Positions 8,287 through 17,524 of a stretch of DNA of 64,000 bases are shown here, in pieces (positions within the stretch are counted from its first letter, which is position 1; each line of letters starts with the position of its first letter). The DNA is from CAYFSS01 sp964345975 (GTDB lineage: Bacteria > Bacillota > Clostridia > Saccharofermentanales > Fastidiosipilaceae): positions 1-64,000 of the forward strand of contig CAYFSS010000007.1 of the NCBI GenBank assembly GCA_964345975.1. Reading direction: 5' to 3'. The notes under the pieces were generated by a model, which ran no database searches, was not told the origin of the DNA, and saw only the letters and a program-made list of their open reading frames with translations. The translations under genes were made by a program, and so were the position numbers.

Positions 8287-9183
8287 ATGATGGATGTATT
8301 TATGAATCTCATGGTGGGCGTCCTGGAACAAGGCTTGATTTATGGCATTTTGGCGCTTGGCATCTATATCAGCTATAAGATCCTCAATATTCCGGATCTC
8401 AGTGTAGACGGTACATTCCCTTTGGGTGGCTCAGTCTGTGCACTGGCCTTATTAAACAATGTTAATCCATGGCTAAGCCTCATCCTGGCATCTCTCGTCG
8501 GAGCCCTCAGTGGAATGCTTACAGGACTCATCCATGTTCGCTTGAAGATATCCGAGCTCTTAGCCGGTATTATTGTCATGACCTCTCTGTATTCGGTCAA
8601 TCTTCGCATGGTCGGCAGCTCCAATGTTCCGCTCTTCAATCAGCAGACAATCTTCGATCGCCCTTTAGCCAAGATCATTCCACAGCCTTTAGGCGGTTTC
8701 TTCTTACGAGTGACCTTCATCTCACTGATCCTTGTCATCATCTTTAAACTGCTTCTCGATCGTCTCCTGGTTTCCCGCTTTGGTTACGTTCTCCGTGCAA
8801 CCGGCGACAATCCACGGGTCGTCCTTTCCCTCGGTAAGGATCCGGGTCTTTACAAGATCTATGGGCTTGGTTTAGCCAACGGTCTTGTAGCTCTCAGCGG
8901 TGCAATTCTCACCCAGCAACAGCGCGTCTTCGATATCGGGATGGGGACCGGCACAATGGTCATTGGTATCGGCTCAGTCGTGATGGGCATTTCAATCTTT
9001 GGACGCTTTTCTTTTCTAAAAGCCACTACAGCAGCTATCTTAGGTTCAATCGTCTATAAGCTGCTGATTTCCATGGCACTTCGTCTAGGTCTCCACACCG
9101 ATTTCATGAAGCTAGCCCAAGGTATCCTCTTCCTGATCATCCTCTTGGTCAGTAAGCGCAAGAAAGGGGCCAATCATGCTTGA
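8287..9183 (+). CDS. ABC importer permease (COG4120/TrpY-like)
   Basis: This integral membrane permease of about 298 residues belongs to the branched-chain permease-like family that pairs with TrpX-type binding proteins. The N-terminal part GLIYGILALGIYISYKILN and the following DLSVDGTFPLGGSV are typical of COG4120. About 8-9 hydrophobic helices are visible. Tandem ATGs at 8287 and 8290 follow GAGG (8280-8283); the second gives better spacing (six bases), so the true protein may be one residue shorter. Its end overlaps the ATPase start by eight bases, which suggests translational coupling. It should form the membrane channel with the adjacent ATPase. Confidence 0.88.
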   Translation: MMDVFMNLMVGVLEQGLIYGILALGIYISYKILNIPDLSVDGTFPLGGSVCALALLNNVNPWLSLILASLVGALSGMLTGLIHVRLKISELLAGIIVMTSLYSVNLRMVGSSNVPLFNQQTIFDRPLAKIIPQPLGGFFLRVTFISLILVIIFKLLLDRLLVSRFGYVLRATGDNPRVVLSLGKDPGLYKIYGLGLANGLVALSGAILTQQQRVFDIGMGTGTMVIGIGSVVMGISIFGRFSFLKATTAAILGSIVYKLLISMALRLGLHTDFMKLAQGILFLIILLVSKRKKGANHA

Positions 9184-9955
9184 ACTAAAGAACATCGATC
9201 TCAACTTCAACGCAGGCACACCGGATGAAGTTAAACTCTTTCATGAATTTGATCTGGCGATCGATACAGGCAGTTTCGTATCCATCATCGGCAGTAACGG
9301 ATCCGGCAAAACCAGTCTCTTAAATCTGGTCAGCGGGACGCTTATGCCGGATGGTGGCAGTATTCTTCTGAATGATGAAAGGATTGATAAACTCCCGGAG
9401 CATAAGCGCTCACAGCGTTTAGGCCGAGTTTTCCAAGATCCAAGCCTTGGCAGCTGCCCTACTCTTACGGTCGAGGAAAACTTGTCGTTAGCCGAGCATA
9501 AGGGACAAATGTATGGTCTTGGCCGAAGTGTAAGACCCGAGAAGCGTGAAGTGTTCCGCGAGATGTTGGCTGAGTTTGGGCTTGGCTTAGAATACAGATT
9601 AGGTCAACGTGTCTCGACGTTATCGGGAGGTCAAAGACAAGCGCTATCGCTCCTTATGGCAACCTTACAACCCCTAGATCTGTTGATCTTAGATGAGCAT
9701 ACAGCCGCCTTAGATCCTAAGAGTTCAGAAATCGTGATGGAGAAAACAGCAGATCTTGTGCAACGAAATAAGCGAACGACTCTGATGGTGACGCATAACT
9801 TGAACTTTGCACTGAAGTATGGCGATCGTTTACTGATGTTCCATGAAGGTCAGATCGTCATGGATCGAGCCGGTGAGGATAAAAAAAGAACTACGCTAGA
9901 AGGAATCCTAACGCAGTTCAATGCCATCAGCATTGAGGCCGGTAACTCTATTTGA
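9176..9955 (+). CDS. ABC importer ATPase (COG1101/TrpZ-like)
   Basis: This 259-residue ATP-binding subunit energises the TrpX-type importer. The Walker A motif is GSNGSGKTSLLN, the signature is LSGGQRQALSLL, Walker B is LDLLILDEHTAALDP, and the switch His is in MVTHNLNFAL. The DEHTAALDP form is characteristic of this ATPase family. It is the last gene of the operon, overlaps the permease gene by eight bases, and is followed by a long intrinsic terminator. All motifs are intact. Confidence 0.92.
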   Translation: MLELKNIDLNFNAGTPDEVKLFHEFDLAIDTGSFVSIIGSNGSGKTSLLNLVSGTLMPDGGSILLNDERIDKLPEHKRSQRLGRVFQDPSLGSCPTLTVEENLSLAEHKGQMYGLGRSVRPEKREVFREMLAEFGLGLEYRLGQRVSTLSGGQRQALSLLMATLQPLDLLILDEHTAALDPKSSEIVMEKTADLVQRNKRTTLMVTHNLNFALKYGDRLLMFHEGQIVMDRAGEDKKRTTLEGILTQFNAISIEAGNSI

Positions 9956-9976
9956 GTTTCATCCTTCGATACCTCA

Positions 9977-10014
9977 TAGGCTGTAGCTTCTGATGAAGTT
10001 ACAGCCTATTTTTA
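9977..10014 (+). terminator. Intrinsic terminator of the ABC importer operon
   Basis: A 14-bp stem starting TAGGCTGTAGCTTC (one G-U) with a TGAT loop is followed by TTTTTA. It abuts the end of the convergent msrAB gene, but the T-run serves the plus-strand operon. Confidence 0.9.
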
Positions 10015-10015
10015 C

Positions 10016-11110
10016 CTAGTGATCATGGCCTTCGTGATGATTAGCAGAGTAGTCTACGACATCTTGGATATAGTCCCCGTAGCCTTCAGCCTCCATATAT
10101 TCCAGCGGGATGAATCGCAGCGCTGCACCATTGATGCAATAACGTAAACCCCCTGCTGCCTTAGGCCCATCTTCAAAGACATGCCCCAAGTGACTATCCC
10201 CTTGGCTTGAGCGTACTTCTACGCGCTCACGACCGAGAGACAAATCTTGATGATAGGTATTGGCAACCGCACGAATCGGACGGGTGAAAGAAGGCCAGCC
10301 ACAGCCGGCATCATATTTGTCGCGCGAAGAATAAAGAGCCTCACCACTCACGATGTCGACATAGATCCCGGGGCGTTCCTCGTCATTCAAGGGGCTGGTG
10401 AAAGGTGTTTCCGTCCCGTTCTCTTGGGTCACATTGCGTTCAATCTCGGTTAATTCCGACAGATCGCGCAACCCTTCGATGGGATCGAGAGGTTCTTTGG
10501 CCAAACCTAGATCGATATGGCAATAACCGCCCGGATTCTTCCCCAAATAATCTTGATGGACTTCTTCAGCCGGAACAAAATGATCCAGCGGCTCAAGCAA
10601 GATACGTATCTTCTCGGTTGCATTCTCTTGCATCAAGATGATGAAGCGTAAGCTGATCGTAGCATCTTGTTCATCGGTATAGAAGATGCCCGTACGATAC
10701 TGACGACCTCTGTCATTCCCTTGTTGATCGATGGAATAGGGATCGACGATACGGTAATAATGCTGAAGCAATTCCGTCAGGCCGATCTTATGTGCATCAT
10801 ACTTAACCCTCACGGTTTCAGCGTGATCCGTCTCAGATAGCTTGGCGTAGCTTGCTTCATCACTTAGACCATTGGCGTAGCCGACTTCCGTTTCGATGAC
10901 ACCCGGGATAGCTTTGAAGTAGCCTTCAACCCCCCAGAAACAGCCACCGGCAAAATAGATCTCACGGGCATCCGTTAAGCCCAAAGATGTTATCTTCATT
11001 GGTTCCTCCACAGATTCTTCTTCGGCCGAAGCCGCCGGCCGATCACAGGCCGCAAGGATGAGCGTCATGGTGCCGAGGAGAATGAGCAGCATAAATCGCC
11101 GCACGTTCAT
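10016..11110 (-). CDS. msrAB: Peptide methionine sulfoxide reductase MsrA-MsrB fusion lipoprotein
   Basis: This 364-residue exported repair enzyme reduces both S- and R-methionine sulfoxide in envelope proteins. Residues 1-22 are a lipoprotein signal (MLLILLGTMTLILAAC). The MsrA domain starts near residue 48 with the active site EIYFAGGCFWGVEGYFKAIPG, in which GCFWG carries the catalytic Cys. The MsrB domain occupies about 240-345, with DAGCGWPSFTRPI, LGHVFEDGPKAAGG and the catalytic Cys in RYCINGAALRFIP. The start at 11110 is chosen because it begins the signal peptide and has GAAGGTG eight bases upstream; the frame to 11218 would bury the signal. Electrons probably come from a membrane thioredoxin-like partner that is not encoded here. 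Confidence 0.92.
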   Translation of the reverse strand: MNVRRFMLLILLGTMTLILAACDRPAASAEEESVEEPMKITSLGLTDAREIYFAGGCFWGVEGYFKAIPGVIETEVGYANGLSDEASYAKLSETDHAETVRVKYDAHKIGLTELLQHYYRIVDPYSIDQQGNDRGRQYRTGIFYTDEQDATISLRFIILMQENATEKIRILLEPLDHFVPAEEVHQDYLGKNPGGYCHIDLGLAKEPLDPIEGLRDLSELTEIERNVTQENGTETPFTSPLNDEERPGIYVDIVSGEALYSSRDKYDAGCGWPSFTRPIRAVANTYHQDLSLGRERVEVRSSQGDSHLGHVFEDGPKAAGGLRYCINGAALRFIPLEYMEAEGYGDYIQDVVDYSANHHEGHDH

Positions 11111-11290
11111 GATCTTTGCACCTTCAATGTTCAAAGAGAACAGCATGCTTGCCTCACTTCCTAACGTTTCAGCATGATTCGTAAGTACCGGTGGGCTTTT
11201 GTGTGAAATAAGTCGCACACGAAGCGCACATCACCTAAAACTACGTTAAATCTCAAGCTTTAATTGTAAAGGAAAAATATGGCCTGCGCG

Positions 11291-12223
11291 TTAAAGTATA
11301 TCTTTCTTCTTGAAATACCAGATGGAGATGACGATGATCAAGATAGAAATTACGATAATAATGAGGTAACTATAAGGATTATCGAGCTCAGGCATGTGCG
11401 CGAAGTTCATGCCATACCAGCCGGTAAGTAAGGTCAGAGGAAAGAAGATCGTTGTTATAACCGTAAAGATCTTCATCGCTTGATTGAGCTTGAGGTCCTG
11501 TTGCGTTTGATAAGATTCGCGAACTTGAGCAACGTACTCTCGCAGGAATCGCATATTCCCACTGTAATGTTCCATTCGATTGAGGATAGAACGGATATAA
11601 CCTAACTGATCGACGTGGAAAATTTCATTCTCATTCTCTTCAAGCTCGGAACAAATTTCTACCCACTGCTCGTAATAACCATAGAGCACCAGAAGTTGGT
11701 GATTTGTTTCCGAGAGCTCATTCTCAAATAGCCTATCTTCCGTTTCCTTATCCCAAATGCTCCGATCGAACTCATCGATCTTTCTTTGATAGTTTAGAAA
11801 GATTTGAGCATGGCCACGGATCAATTCTTTGACGAATAAGTTGAACAAGCGAGGGATCGTGAGATTTCTTGCCAAAGGCTGTTCCAGAGCGCGCCGAAAA
11901 TGATGTCGAGTTGAAGCGTCCTTATCTTCAATATCGATGACGATAAAATAGTCTTTGGTAAGCAGAAGCCCGATCAAGTCGCGTTCACGATAGACATCTC
12001 CAACATCGACGGTCGATACGATGCCGAAACTGAAATCCTCCCATGCCGTCATGGTATTTTCCAACGCCTCGTCATCGACCAGCTCCAAGATCGTATTATC
12101 CAGATCCAGAACATCAATCAATTCGGGAAGTTCGACAATCGATACAAAAGCCGCTAGTTTTCCTTCCGGAATCCCTGCAGTCGGGTCAAAGGCTTGCGCT
12201 CGCTCGAGCAGTTGATAATACAA
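11291..12223 (-). CDS. corA: CorA-family divalent cation transporter
   Basis: This 310-residue CorA-type Mg2+/Co2+ channel has a large cytoplasmic N-terminal domain rich in acidic residues and coiled-coil-like helices, then two C-terminal membrane helices. The signature GMN is present in LTGWYGMNFAHMPEL at the end of the first helix, and the protein ends in the basic YFKKKDIL. Translation probably starts at TTG 12223, five bases after GGAGG. The gene follows the nitroreductase stop by 12 bases, so the two are likely co-transcribed. Ion preference cannot be read from sequence. Confidence 0.9.
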   Translation of the reverse strand: MYYQLLERAQAFDPTAGIPEGKLAAFVSIVELPELIDVLDLDNTILELVDDEALENTMTAWEDFSFGIVSTVDVGDVYRERDLIGLLLTKDYFIVIDIEDKDASTRHHFRRALEQPLARNLTIPRLFNLFVKELIRGHAQIFLNYQRKIDEFDRSIWDKETEDRLFENELSETNHQLLVLYGYYEQWVEICSELEENENEIFHVDQLGYIRSILNRMEHYSGNMRFLREYVAQVRESYQTQQDLKLNQAMKIFTVITTIFFPLTLLTGWYGMNFAHMPELDNPYSYLIIIVISILIIVISIWYFKKKDIL

Positions 12224-12235
12224 GTGAGCCTCCGC

Positions 12236-12754
12236 TTAACCAATATAGTTCACGATTTCAGTGCGTTCTCTGAGCGGGGCTTCTTCTTTGGGATAACCGA
12301 TCGTGGCCATTGCCCATACTCTATGATCTTCAGGGATCTCGAAGGAACTGAGGAGTTCACGGATCTTAGGCTCATCACAGATATCCCGCATTTGATTGAT
12401 CCAGCAAACACCGAGCCCTAAGGCATGGCCGGCCAGCATGATGTTTTGCATAGCACATGCGGTATCTACGGCGCCGTTATGGTTTTTTTGCGGGACGGAA
12501 ACGATGATGAGCGTATACGTGTTGAAGAGATTGTAGTTTGCTCTTTCGGTTGCTTCGCCAATGGCTTTAGCTAAGACTTGAATGGTGTCAGGATCCTTCA
12601 AGACCGTGAATTTGCGCTGTTGTCGGTTAGCAGCCGTCGGGGCATGAATGGCGCAATCCATCACCTGATCTAAGAGATCTTGGGCGACAACTTCGGCCTT
12701 ATATTTACGGATGGTTCGGCGATCTAAGATAGTCTCTATACAAGCATTATTCAT
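12236..12754 (-). CDS. Nitroreductase-family FMN oxidoreductase
   Basis: This 172-residue FMN-dependent nitroreductase-fold protein begins near ETILDRRTIRKYKAEVV, the usual Arg-rich FMN-phosphate segment. It continues with AIHAPTAANRQQRKFTVL and the C-terminal ATIGYPKEEAP, both typical of the family. Such enzymes use NAD(P)H to reduce nitro compounds, quinones or flavins. ATG 12754 has GGAGG six bases upstream and is preferred over the frame start at 12778. It lies directly upstream of the CorA gene. The physiological substrate is unknown. Confidence 0.9.
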   Translation of the reverse strand: MNNACIETILDRRTIRKYKAEVVAQDLLDQVMDCAIHAPTAANRQQRKFTVLKDPDTIQVLAKAIGEATERANYNLFNTYTLIIVSVPQKNHNGAVDTACAMQNIMLAGHALGLGVCWINQMRDICDEPKIRELLSSFEIPEDHRVWAMATIGYPKEEAPLRERTEIVNYIG

Positions 12755-12934
12755 AATCCACCTCCAAGTATTTAGCATCTTTTATAGTGTATCACGTAGG
12801 ATAGCCTTCCTGAGCAAGGATACGTCGGGTTTGTTGAGAAGATGTATGGGCTTTTGGGTGGAATAGGTCTCATGCTATGGTGAGAAAAATGCCACGGAAT
12901 CATTGGAGGTAGGCATCTGTGTAAGCCTCTGTGT

Positions 12935-14347
12935 TTACACCCGATTGATCCACTTACGACGGCGATAGCGCGGAAACAGAACGACAAGTTTGATGACTTC
13001 CTCTAAGGAGACGAGGCTTAGGGTCCAGTAGATTCCAAGCTGCCAGTACAAGCCTGCAATGAAAGCAATGGGCACTGCAAAGATCCACATGGTGAGCATC
13101 TCCACGAGCATTGGAATCCGCACATCCCCTCCGGCACGGAAGATCCCCAGATAAATCGAAGAGTTTAGGAAGCGTGCAATGATGAAGGCCCCTCTTATGC
13201 GAATGAGGTTGGCCGTTACAATACGAAGTTGAGGTTCGACGCTTGGGAAGATCACGAGGAAGATCTCCGGGAAGAAGATTTGGAGGATTGCGCTCAATAC
13301 ACCAAACGCTACGGTTATACGAAGGATGCGATCTGCCATCGCCATGATGACGTCCGAGTCACTCTCCCCCGCACCGATGGCATTACCAATGACAACGGCA
13401 GAAGCAGAGGCAAGCGACATCGTGAGGATGTAGAAGATGTTTTGAATGGTGCCCGAAAGCTGCATCGCAGCGGAAGCTTCAGCGCCGATTCGCACATAGG
13501 CCAAGGTAAAAAGAAGTTGAGCCAATGACCAGAGGGTTTCCGTCGTGATAACAGGGGTCGCCATGCTTAGATACTGTTTAAACATCTGCCAATCGATATG
13601 GAGTAGCTCCGACAGATTCTCGACGAGTTTACAATCTTTACGAAGGATAAACTTGAGGATCCAGATCATTTCGGCGATTCGTGCAATGACGGTTGCAATG
13701 GCTGCACCACGTACCCCTAAGGCCGGAAAACCCAATTTACCGTAAATCAAGATGTAATTGAGTCCAACATTAAACACAAAAGCCAAGAGCGACGCTTGCA
13801 TTCCGACTTTTGCTTGCCCGGTACTGCGAAGCGCGATGCCAAAGACTTGAGTCAAAGCAAAGGCAAAAAAGGACGTCGCAAGAATGATCAGATATTCGCT
13901 GCCGATCACTACTAGAGCGGGATCCGGTGCCAGGATACGCACGATTTCTTCCGGGATGAGAAAAGACACCAAGGAAAAGATCAAAGCAATGATCAAGGTA
14001 AGACGCATTGCAATGGCTTCCATCAAGCGAATCCCGACATAATCCTTGCGTCCGTAATACTGGGCATAGAAGATCGATGCGCCACTGTTCACACCGAAGA
14101 TAATAACGGAAAAGAAGAAAAAGAACTGATTGACCTGCCCGACGGCGGCAATCGACTCACTTCCCAGGGGCGTGATCATGATGGTATCCATCATATTCAC
14201 GACGGTTGTAATGATCTGCTGGATCAGGACAGGCAGACCCACGGTGAGTAGAAGTTTGATAAATTCTGCGCTGCCAAAGAAGCGCCCGAAGACGCTCTTA
14301 CCGACAATCGTGACGGATGGATTGAAACTATTATCTTGATTTTGCAT
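12935..14347 (-). CDS. MATE-family multidrug/Na+ antiporter
   Basis: This 470-residue membrane protein has about 12 helices in two repeated halves. Typical MATE segments are LLLTVGLPVLIQQIITTVVN with MMDTIMI, GVNSGASIFYAQYYGRKD in the first half and VVIGNAIGAGESDSDVI in the second. It should export cationic drugs or metabolites in exchange for Na+ or H+. The only good start is ATG 14347. No clear GGAGG precedes it, but an extended -10 sequence ends eight bases upstream, so the message may be leaderless. It lies downstream of the guaB terminator. Confidence 0.9.
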   Translation of the reverse strand: MQNQDNSFNPSVTIVGKSVFGRFFGSAEFIKLLLTVGLPVLIQQIITTVVNMMDTIMITPLGSESIAAVGQVNQFFFFFSVIIFGVNSGASIFYAQYYGRKDYVGIRLMEAIAMRLTLIIALIFSLVSFLIPEEIVRILAPDPALVVIGSEYLIILATSFFAFALTQVFGIALRSTGQAKVGMQASLLAFVFNVGLNYILIYGKLGFPALGVRGAAIATVIARIAEMIWILKFILRKDCKLVENLSELLHIDWQMFKQYLSMATPVITTETLWSLAQLLFTLAYVRIGAEASAAMQLSGTIQNIFYILTMSLASASAVVIGNAIGAGESDSDVIMAMADRILRITVAFGVLSAILQIFFPEIFLVIFPSVEPQLRIVTANLIRIRGAFIIARFLNSSIYLGIFRAGGDVRIPMLVEMLTMWIFAVPIAFIAGLYWQLGIYWTLSLVSLEEVIKLVVLFPRYRRRKWINRV

Positions 14348-14355
14348 AGCTCAAG

Positions 14356-14361
14356 ATTCTA
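14356..14361 (-). promoter_or_regulatory. Extended -10 element of the MATE gene
   Basis: On the minus strand TGCTAGAAT gives an extended -10 (TG, one base, TAGAAT), with eight bases between the hexamer and the ATG. RNA would begin at or within a base or two of the start codon. Confidence 0.4.
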
Positions 14362-14394
14362 GCACAAGCTTTGAATCCTTGGATATGGTTCCAT

Positions 14395-14429
14395 AAAAAA
14401 AAGGGCCGACAATTTTGTCGTCGAGCCCT
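14395..14429 (-). terminator. Intrinsic terminator after IMP dehydrogenase
   Basis: Read on the minus strand, AGGGC...GCCCT encloses an inner CGAC/GTCG stem with an AAAATT loop and a four-base bulge, followed by eight T. It ends the guaB transcript just before the MATE promoter. Confidence 0.85.
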
Positions 14430-14461
14430 GTAGATTTATGGTGTGAATCAACCGCCTTGAT

Positions 14462-15967
14462 TTAGTGACGACGTTCCTTCTCTTTGAGCATAACGTCATG
14501 CGCTCCGCCCTCAACAATGGAAGTGGGTGAGACACGAACCATGCGAGCTTTCTCACGGAATTCTGCGAGCTTGACGCTGCCGCAAGCACACATGGTGGAA
14601 CGAATCTTGGCAAGGGTCAGGTCAACATTTTCTTTAAGAGAACCGGCATAAGGAACGTAGGAATCAACACCTTCTTCGAAGATCATCCCGCCATCCTTAC
14701 CACCGCCATCATAGCGCTGCCAATTACGAGCACGGTTTGAACCTTCACCCCAATACTCTTTCACGAACGCACCATTGACGATTTGACGCTCACCTGGACT
14801 CTCATCGAAGCGAGCAAAGTAACGACCCAGCATGAGGAAGTCGGCGCCCATAGCGAGAGCTAAGCTCATGTGATAATCGTGGACGATCCCCCCATCGGAA
14901 CAGATCGGGATGTAGACTCCCTTCTCTTCCAAGTAACGCTCTCTTGCTTCATTGACCATCTGAAGAGCGGTTGCTTGACCGCAGCCAATGCCCTTTTGTT
15001 CGCGAGTTATGCAAATTGAACCGCCACCAATACCTACTTTGATGAAGTCAGCACCGGCATCAGCCAAGAAACGAAAGCCGACTTCATCGACGACGTTTCC
15101 GGCACCACAAGGCATGTCCGGATAATTCTCTTTGACCCACTTGATTGTCGTTTCCTGCCACTCACTGAAACCATCCGATGAGTCGATGCAGAGGACATCA
15201 ACTCCGGCATCAACGAGCGCGGGCACACGCTCCTCATAATCTCTGGTATTGATACCGGCGCCTACGAGCAAACGCTTGTGGACATCCAAGAGCTCATCGG
15301 GATTTTCTTTGTGGGCGTCATAGTCTTTACGGAAGACTAGACAAACCAGGCGACCTTCCTCATCGATGATGGGCACCTGATTGAGTTTATTCTCCCAGAG
15401 GATATCGTTAGCTTCAGATAATGTGACACCTTCTTTAGCCGTGATGAGGCGCTCGATGGGCGTCATGAAATCCTTGATGATCTCATCTCCTGTGGATCGG
15501 GAAAGTCGATAATCGCGTGACGTGACTAGGCCCAGGAGTATACCGTTAGGACTACCGTCATCCGTGATGGCAACCGTTTGATGACCGGTACGATTCTTGA
15601 TCTCCAAGATGTCGTTTAGAGTGTCATCAGGCTTGAGGTTGGTATCGGAGGTAACAAAACCGGCTTTGAAACGTTTGACTCGTCGCACCATCTCCGCTTG
15701 ACTGCTGACAGATTGTGAGCCGAAGATGAAGGACAAACCTCCGGTACGAGCTAGGGCTATGGCTAATTGATCATCGGAAACGGACTGCATAATAGCGGAC
15801 GTCAGAGGCACATTGACCTTCAAGGCTGTGTCTTCTTCCCCCGGTTTGTAGCGTGTAATTGCGCTTTCGAGGTTCACATTCTGGGGCTGACATTCTTTTG
15901 TTGTGAGATTCGGGATGAGTAGATATTCGCTAAACGTACGAGATTCCTGATCGTAATAAATGGCCAT
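14462..15967 (-). CDS. guaB: Inosine-5'-monophosphate dehydrogenase
   Basis: This 501-residue enzyme oxidises IMP to XMP with NAD+, the committed step of GMP synthesis. A TIM barrel is split by two CBS domains (about residues 95-220, including GLVTSRDYRLSRSTGDEI and NQVPIIDEEGRLV). The catalytic Cys loop is VGIGGGSICITREQKGIG, slightly different from the usual GPGSICTTR. The phosphate-binding ICSDGGIVHDYHMSLALAMG and the flap region YVPYAG follow. GAGGAGGAACTG precedes the ATG at 15967. The divergent loop suggests the variant IMPDH branch found in some Clostridia rather than the E. coli type. It is transcribed alone and has its own terminator. Confidence 0.88.
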   Translation of the reverse strand: MAIYYDQESRTFSEYLLIPNLTTKECQPQNVNLESAITRYKPGEEDTALKVNVPLTSAIMQSVSDDQLAIALARTGGLSFIFGSQSVSSQAEMVRRVKRFKAGFVTSDTNLKPDDTLNDILEIKNRTGHQTVAITDDGSPNGILLGLVTSRDYRLSRSTGDEIIKDFMTPIERLITAKEGVTLSEANDILWENKLNQVPIIDEEGRLVCLVFRKDYDAHKENPDELLDVHKRLLVGAGINTRDYEERVPALVDAGVDVLCIDSSDGFSEWQETTIKWVKENYPDMPCGAGNVVDEVGFRFLADAGADFIKVGIGGGSICITREQKGIGCGQATALQMVNEARERYLEEKGVYIPICSDGGIVHDYHMSLALAMGADFLMLGRYFARFDESPGERQIVNGAFVKEYWGEGSNRARNWQRYDGGGKDGGMIFEEGVDSYVPYAGSLKENVDLTLAKIRSTMCACGSVKLAEFREKARMVRVSPTSIVEGGAHDVMLKEKERRH

Positions 15968-16024
15968 CAGTTCCTCCTCATAAAAATCTATAATTGAGCC
16001 ATTATCTCACATGAGTTATTGAAG

Positions 16025-16492
16025 TCAATTTTCCCGCTTCTTGTTGCCATTCATCGGCTCCTGACGCCGGGCACGACGAGCCTCCTGCCGTAACTCTGCT
16101 GCCTCGTATTCGCTTTCGGCTTGAGCACCTTGCGGCACAAAACGAGGAACGTCTGCCGGCTCACCATCTTTCACAGCCACATACAACATAAAAGCCTTGT
16201 TCACCAACTCTAAAGATCCGTCGAGCCTCTCTGCAAATGATTCAACACAGCACTCTATCGTGGTTCGGCCGGTCCAGGTGACGTGTGCATAGAGGTTCAC
16301 AGTATCGTTGAGATGTGCCGGAGCAAGAAACTGCATGGAATCTGCAACGGCTAAGACAACGTCCATCCCGGCATGACGGCGACAAGCAATTGCCCCGGTC
16401 ACGTCGATCCACTGCATCAAGCGGCCTCCAAAGAGTGCGCCTTGTCCGTTAACATCATTCCCCTGCACCAGCTGAGACATCATTGCTCGCAT
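16025..16492 (-). CDS. Acyl-CoA thioesterase, hotdog fold (YciA/BFIT type)
   Basis: This 155-residue hotdog-fold protein hydrolyses acyl-CoA thioesters. The diagnostic block is SQLVQGNDVNGQGALFGGRL with the following MQWIDVTGAIACRRH, which places the catalytic Asn/Asp near residue 13-27. VADSMQFLAPAHLNDTV is also conserved. The C-terminal 30 residues are charged and basic (QEARRARRQEP) and go beyond the usual domain. GGAAG lies upstream of ATG 16492. It is followed by guaB in the same direction after 57 bases; shared transcription is possible but not shown. The acyl chain preference is unknown. Confidence 0.85.
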   Translation of the reverse strand: MRAMMSQLVQGNDVNGQGALFGGRLMQWIDVTGAIACRRHAGMDVVLAVADSMQFLAPAHLNDTVNLYAHVTWTGRTTIECCVESFAERLDGSLELVNKAFMLYVAVKDGEPADVPRFVPQGAQAESEYEAAELRQEARRARRQEPMNGNKKREN

Positions 16493-16807
16493 CGGCTCAC
16501 TTCCTTTCAGCGTTAGAAAATGGAGTTTAAGCTTCCCCGGTTAATGTTAGAAATCGAGTTCAGTATACAAGTCTTCAAGTCCTTCCGGTGTTCTGGATAA
16601 ACCAAAACATCCATGACATCACACTCAAGTGAGGAATAAACCAAGCTGAATTGGTGGAAGTGCAATCGTGCTCTTCTTCTATCGTCTAACTTGGAATGCT
16701 CTCGTTCTTACAATCTCCTGCATCTTGTCAAAACAACATTGACAGCTAAGTAATCCCGTGCTTTGAGGATATGGAATCGATTGCATATCAAATGAAATGA
16801 GTTAAAT
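16493..16807. other. Intergenic region, no gene seen
   Basis: 315 bases between the divergent thioesterase and DUF4185 genes. It must hold both promoters. I see no long hairpin, RNA signature or credible small ORF, only a short direct repeat ATAAACCAA (near 16596 and 16636) of doubtful meaning. Confidence 0.5.
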
Positions 16808-17524
16808 ATGCGAATAGCACAGAAGTTTCTCTTATTCGCTCTAATCCTTGGAATGTTATTTCCTCCGGTACAACACTCAGCAGAGGAGGGCACGTATATG
16901 ACTGTCCCCCAACAACCTACCAGGTGGTCGAAAGAAATCATCGAATCGGTCAAGAATCTTGGTCTCATAACAGGAGATGCATCAGCCAACAAAACCAGAG
17001 AACGATTTGCCGTAGGAGGCACTGATCTGGGAATCCCCATTATGCATAACGATACGCTCTATCTTTTCTTAGGCGATACGTTCTTGGGTGATGACATGGG
17101 TAACCCCATGCAAGGAGGAGCTTGGCGTAGCAATGTCGCCGCCAAGGTTACCGACTTGAACTTCCAGCAAGGAATGATCATCGAAGATATGATCACTACC
17201 GAAAATGGGCGTTACGCAATTGAGCTTATCTCAAGCAAGAAGATCCCCGGCACCGAACACACGGCCATCCCTACCGGTGGTATCTCCGTCAACGATGCCC
17301 TTTATGTCTATTTCATGAGTGTTCGATCTTGGGGAGAACCGGGCCAATGGGACATCAATTACGGAGGTTTAGCCAAATCCGTGGATGGCGAAACGTTTGA
17401 GAAAGTCGACATCGCCTTAGACGGTAGTAGATTCGGACAAGTCGCTGTCATCCGTGAAGATGACACACTCTATGGGATAGGTATCGGCGGAGTCAAGTCC
17501 AGAATCTTGTGTAAAATGCGCTAG
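16808..17524 (+). pseudogene. DUF4185 secreted protein, truncated at its 3' end
   Basis: This is the N-terminal half of a secreted DUF4185 protein (a beta-propeller, glycosidase-like fold of unknown activity). A signal peptide (FLLFALILGMLFPPVQHSA) is followed by the first blades: RFAVGGTDLGIPIMHNDTLY, FLGDTFLGDD and GGAWRSNVAAKVTD are typical. Full-length members run to 350 residues or more; this one stops at 238. The last ten codons (VKSRILCKMR) are made from the inverted repeat of the adjoining IS256-like remnant, so the coding sequence was cut by that element. No remaining 3' half is seen downstream. The truncated product, if made, would be an incomplete propeller. Confidence 0.7.
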
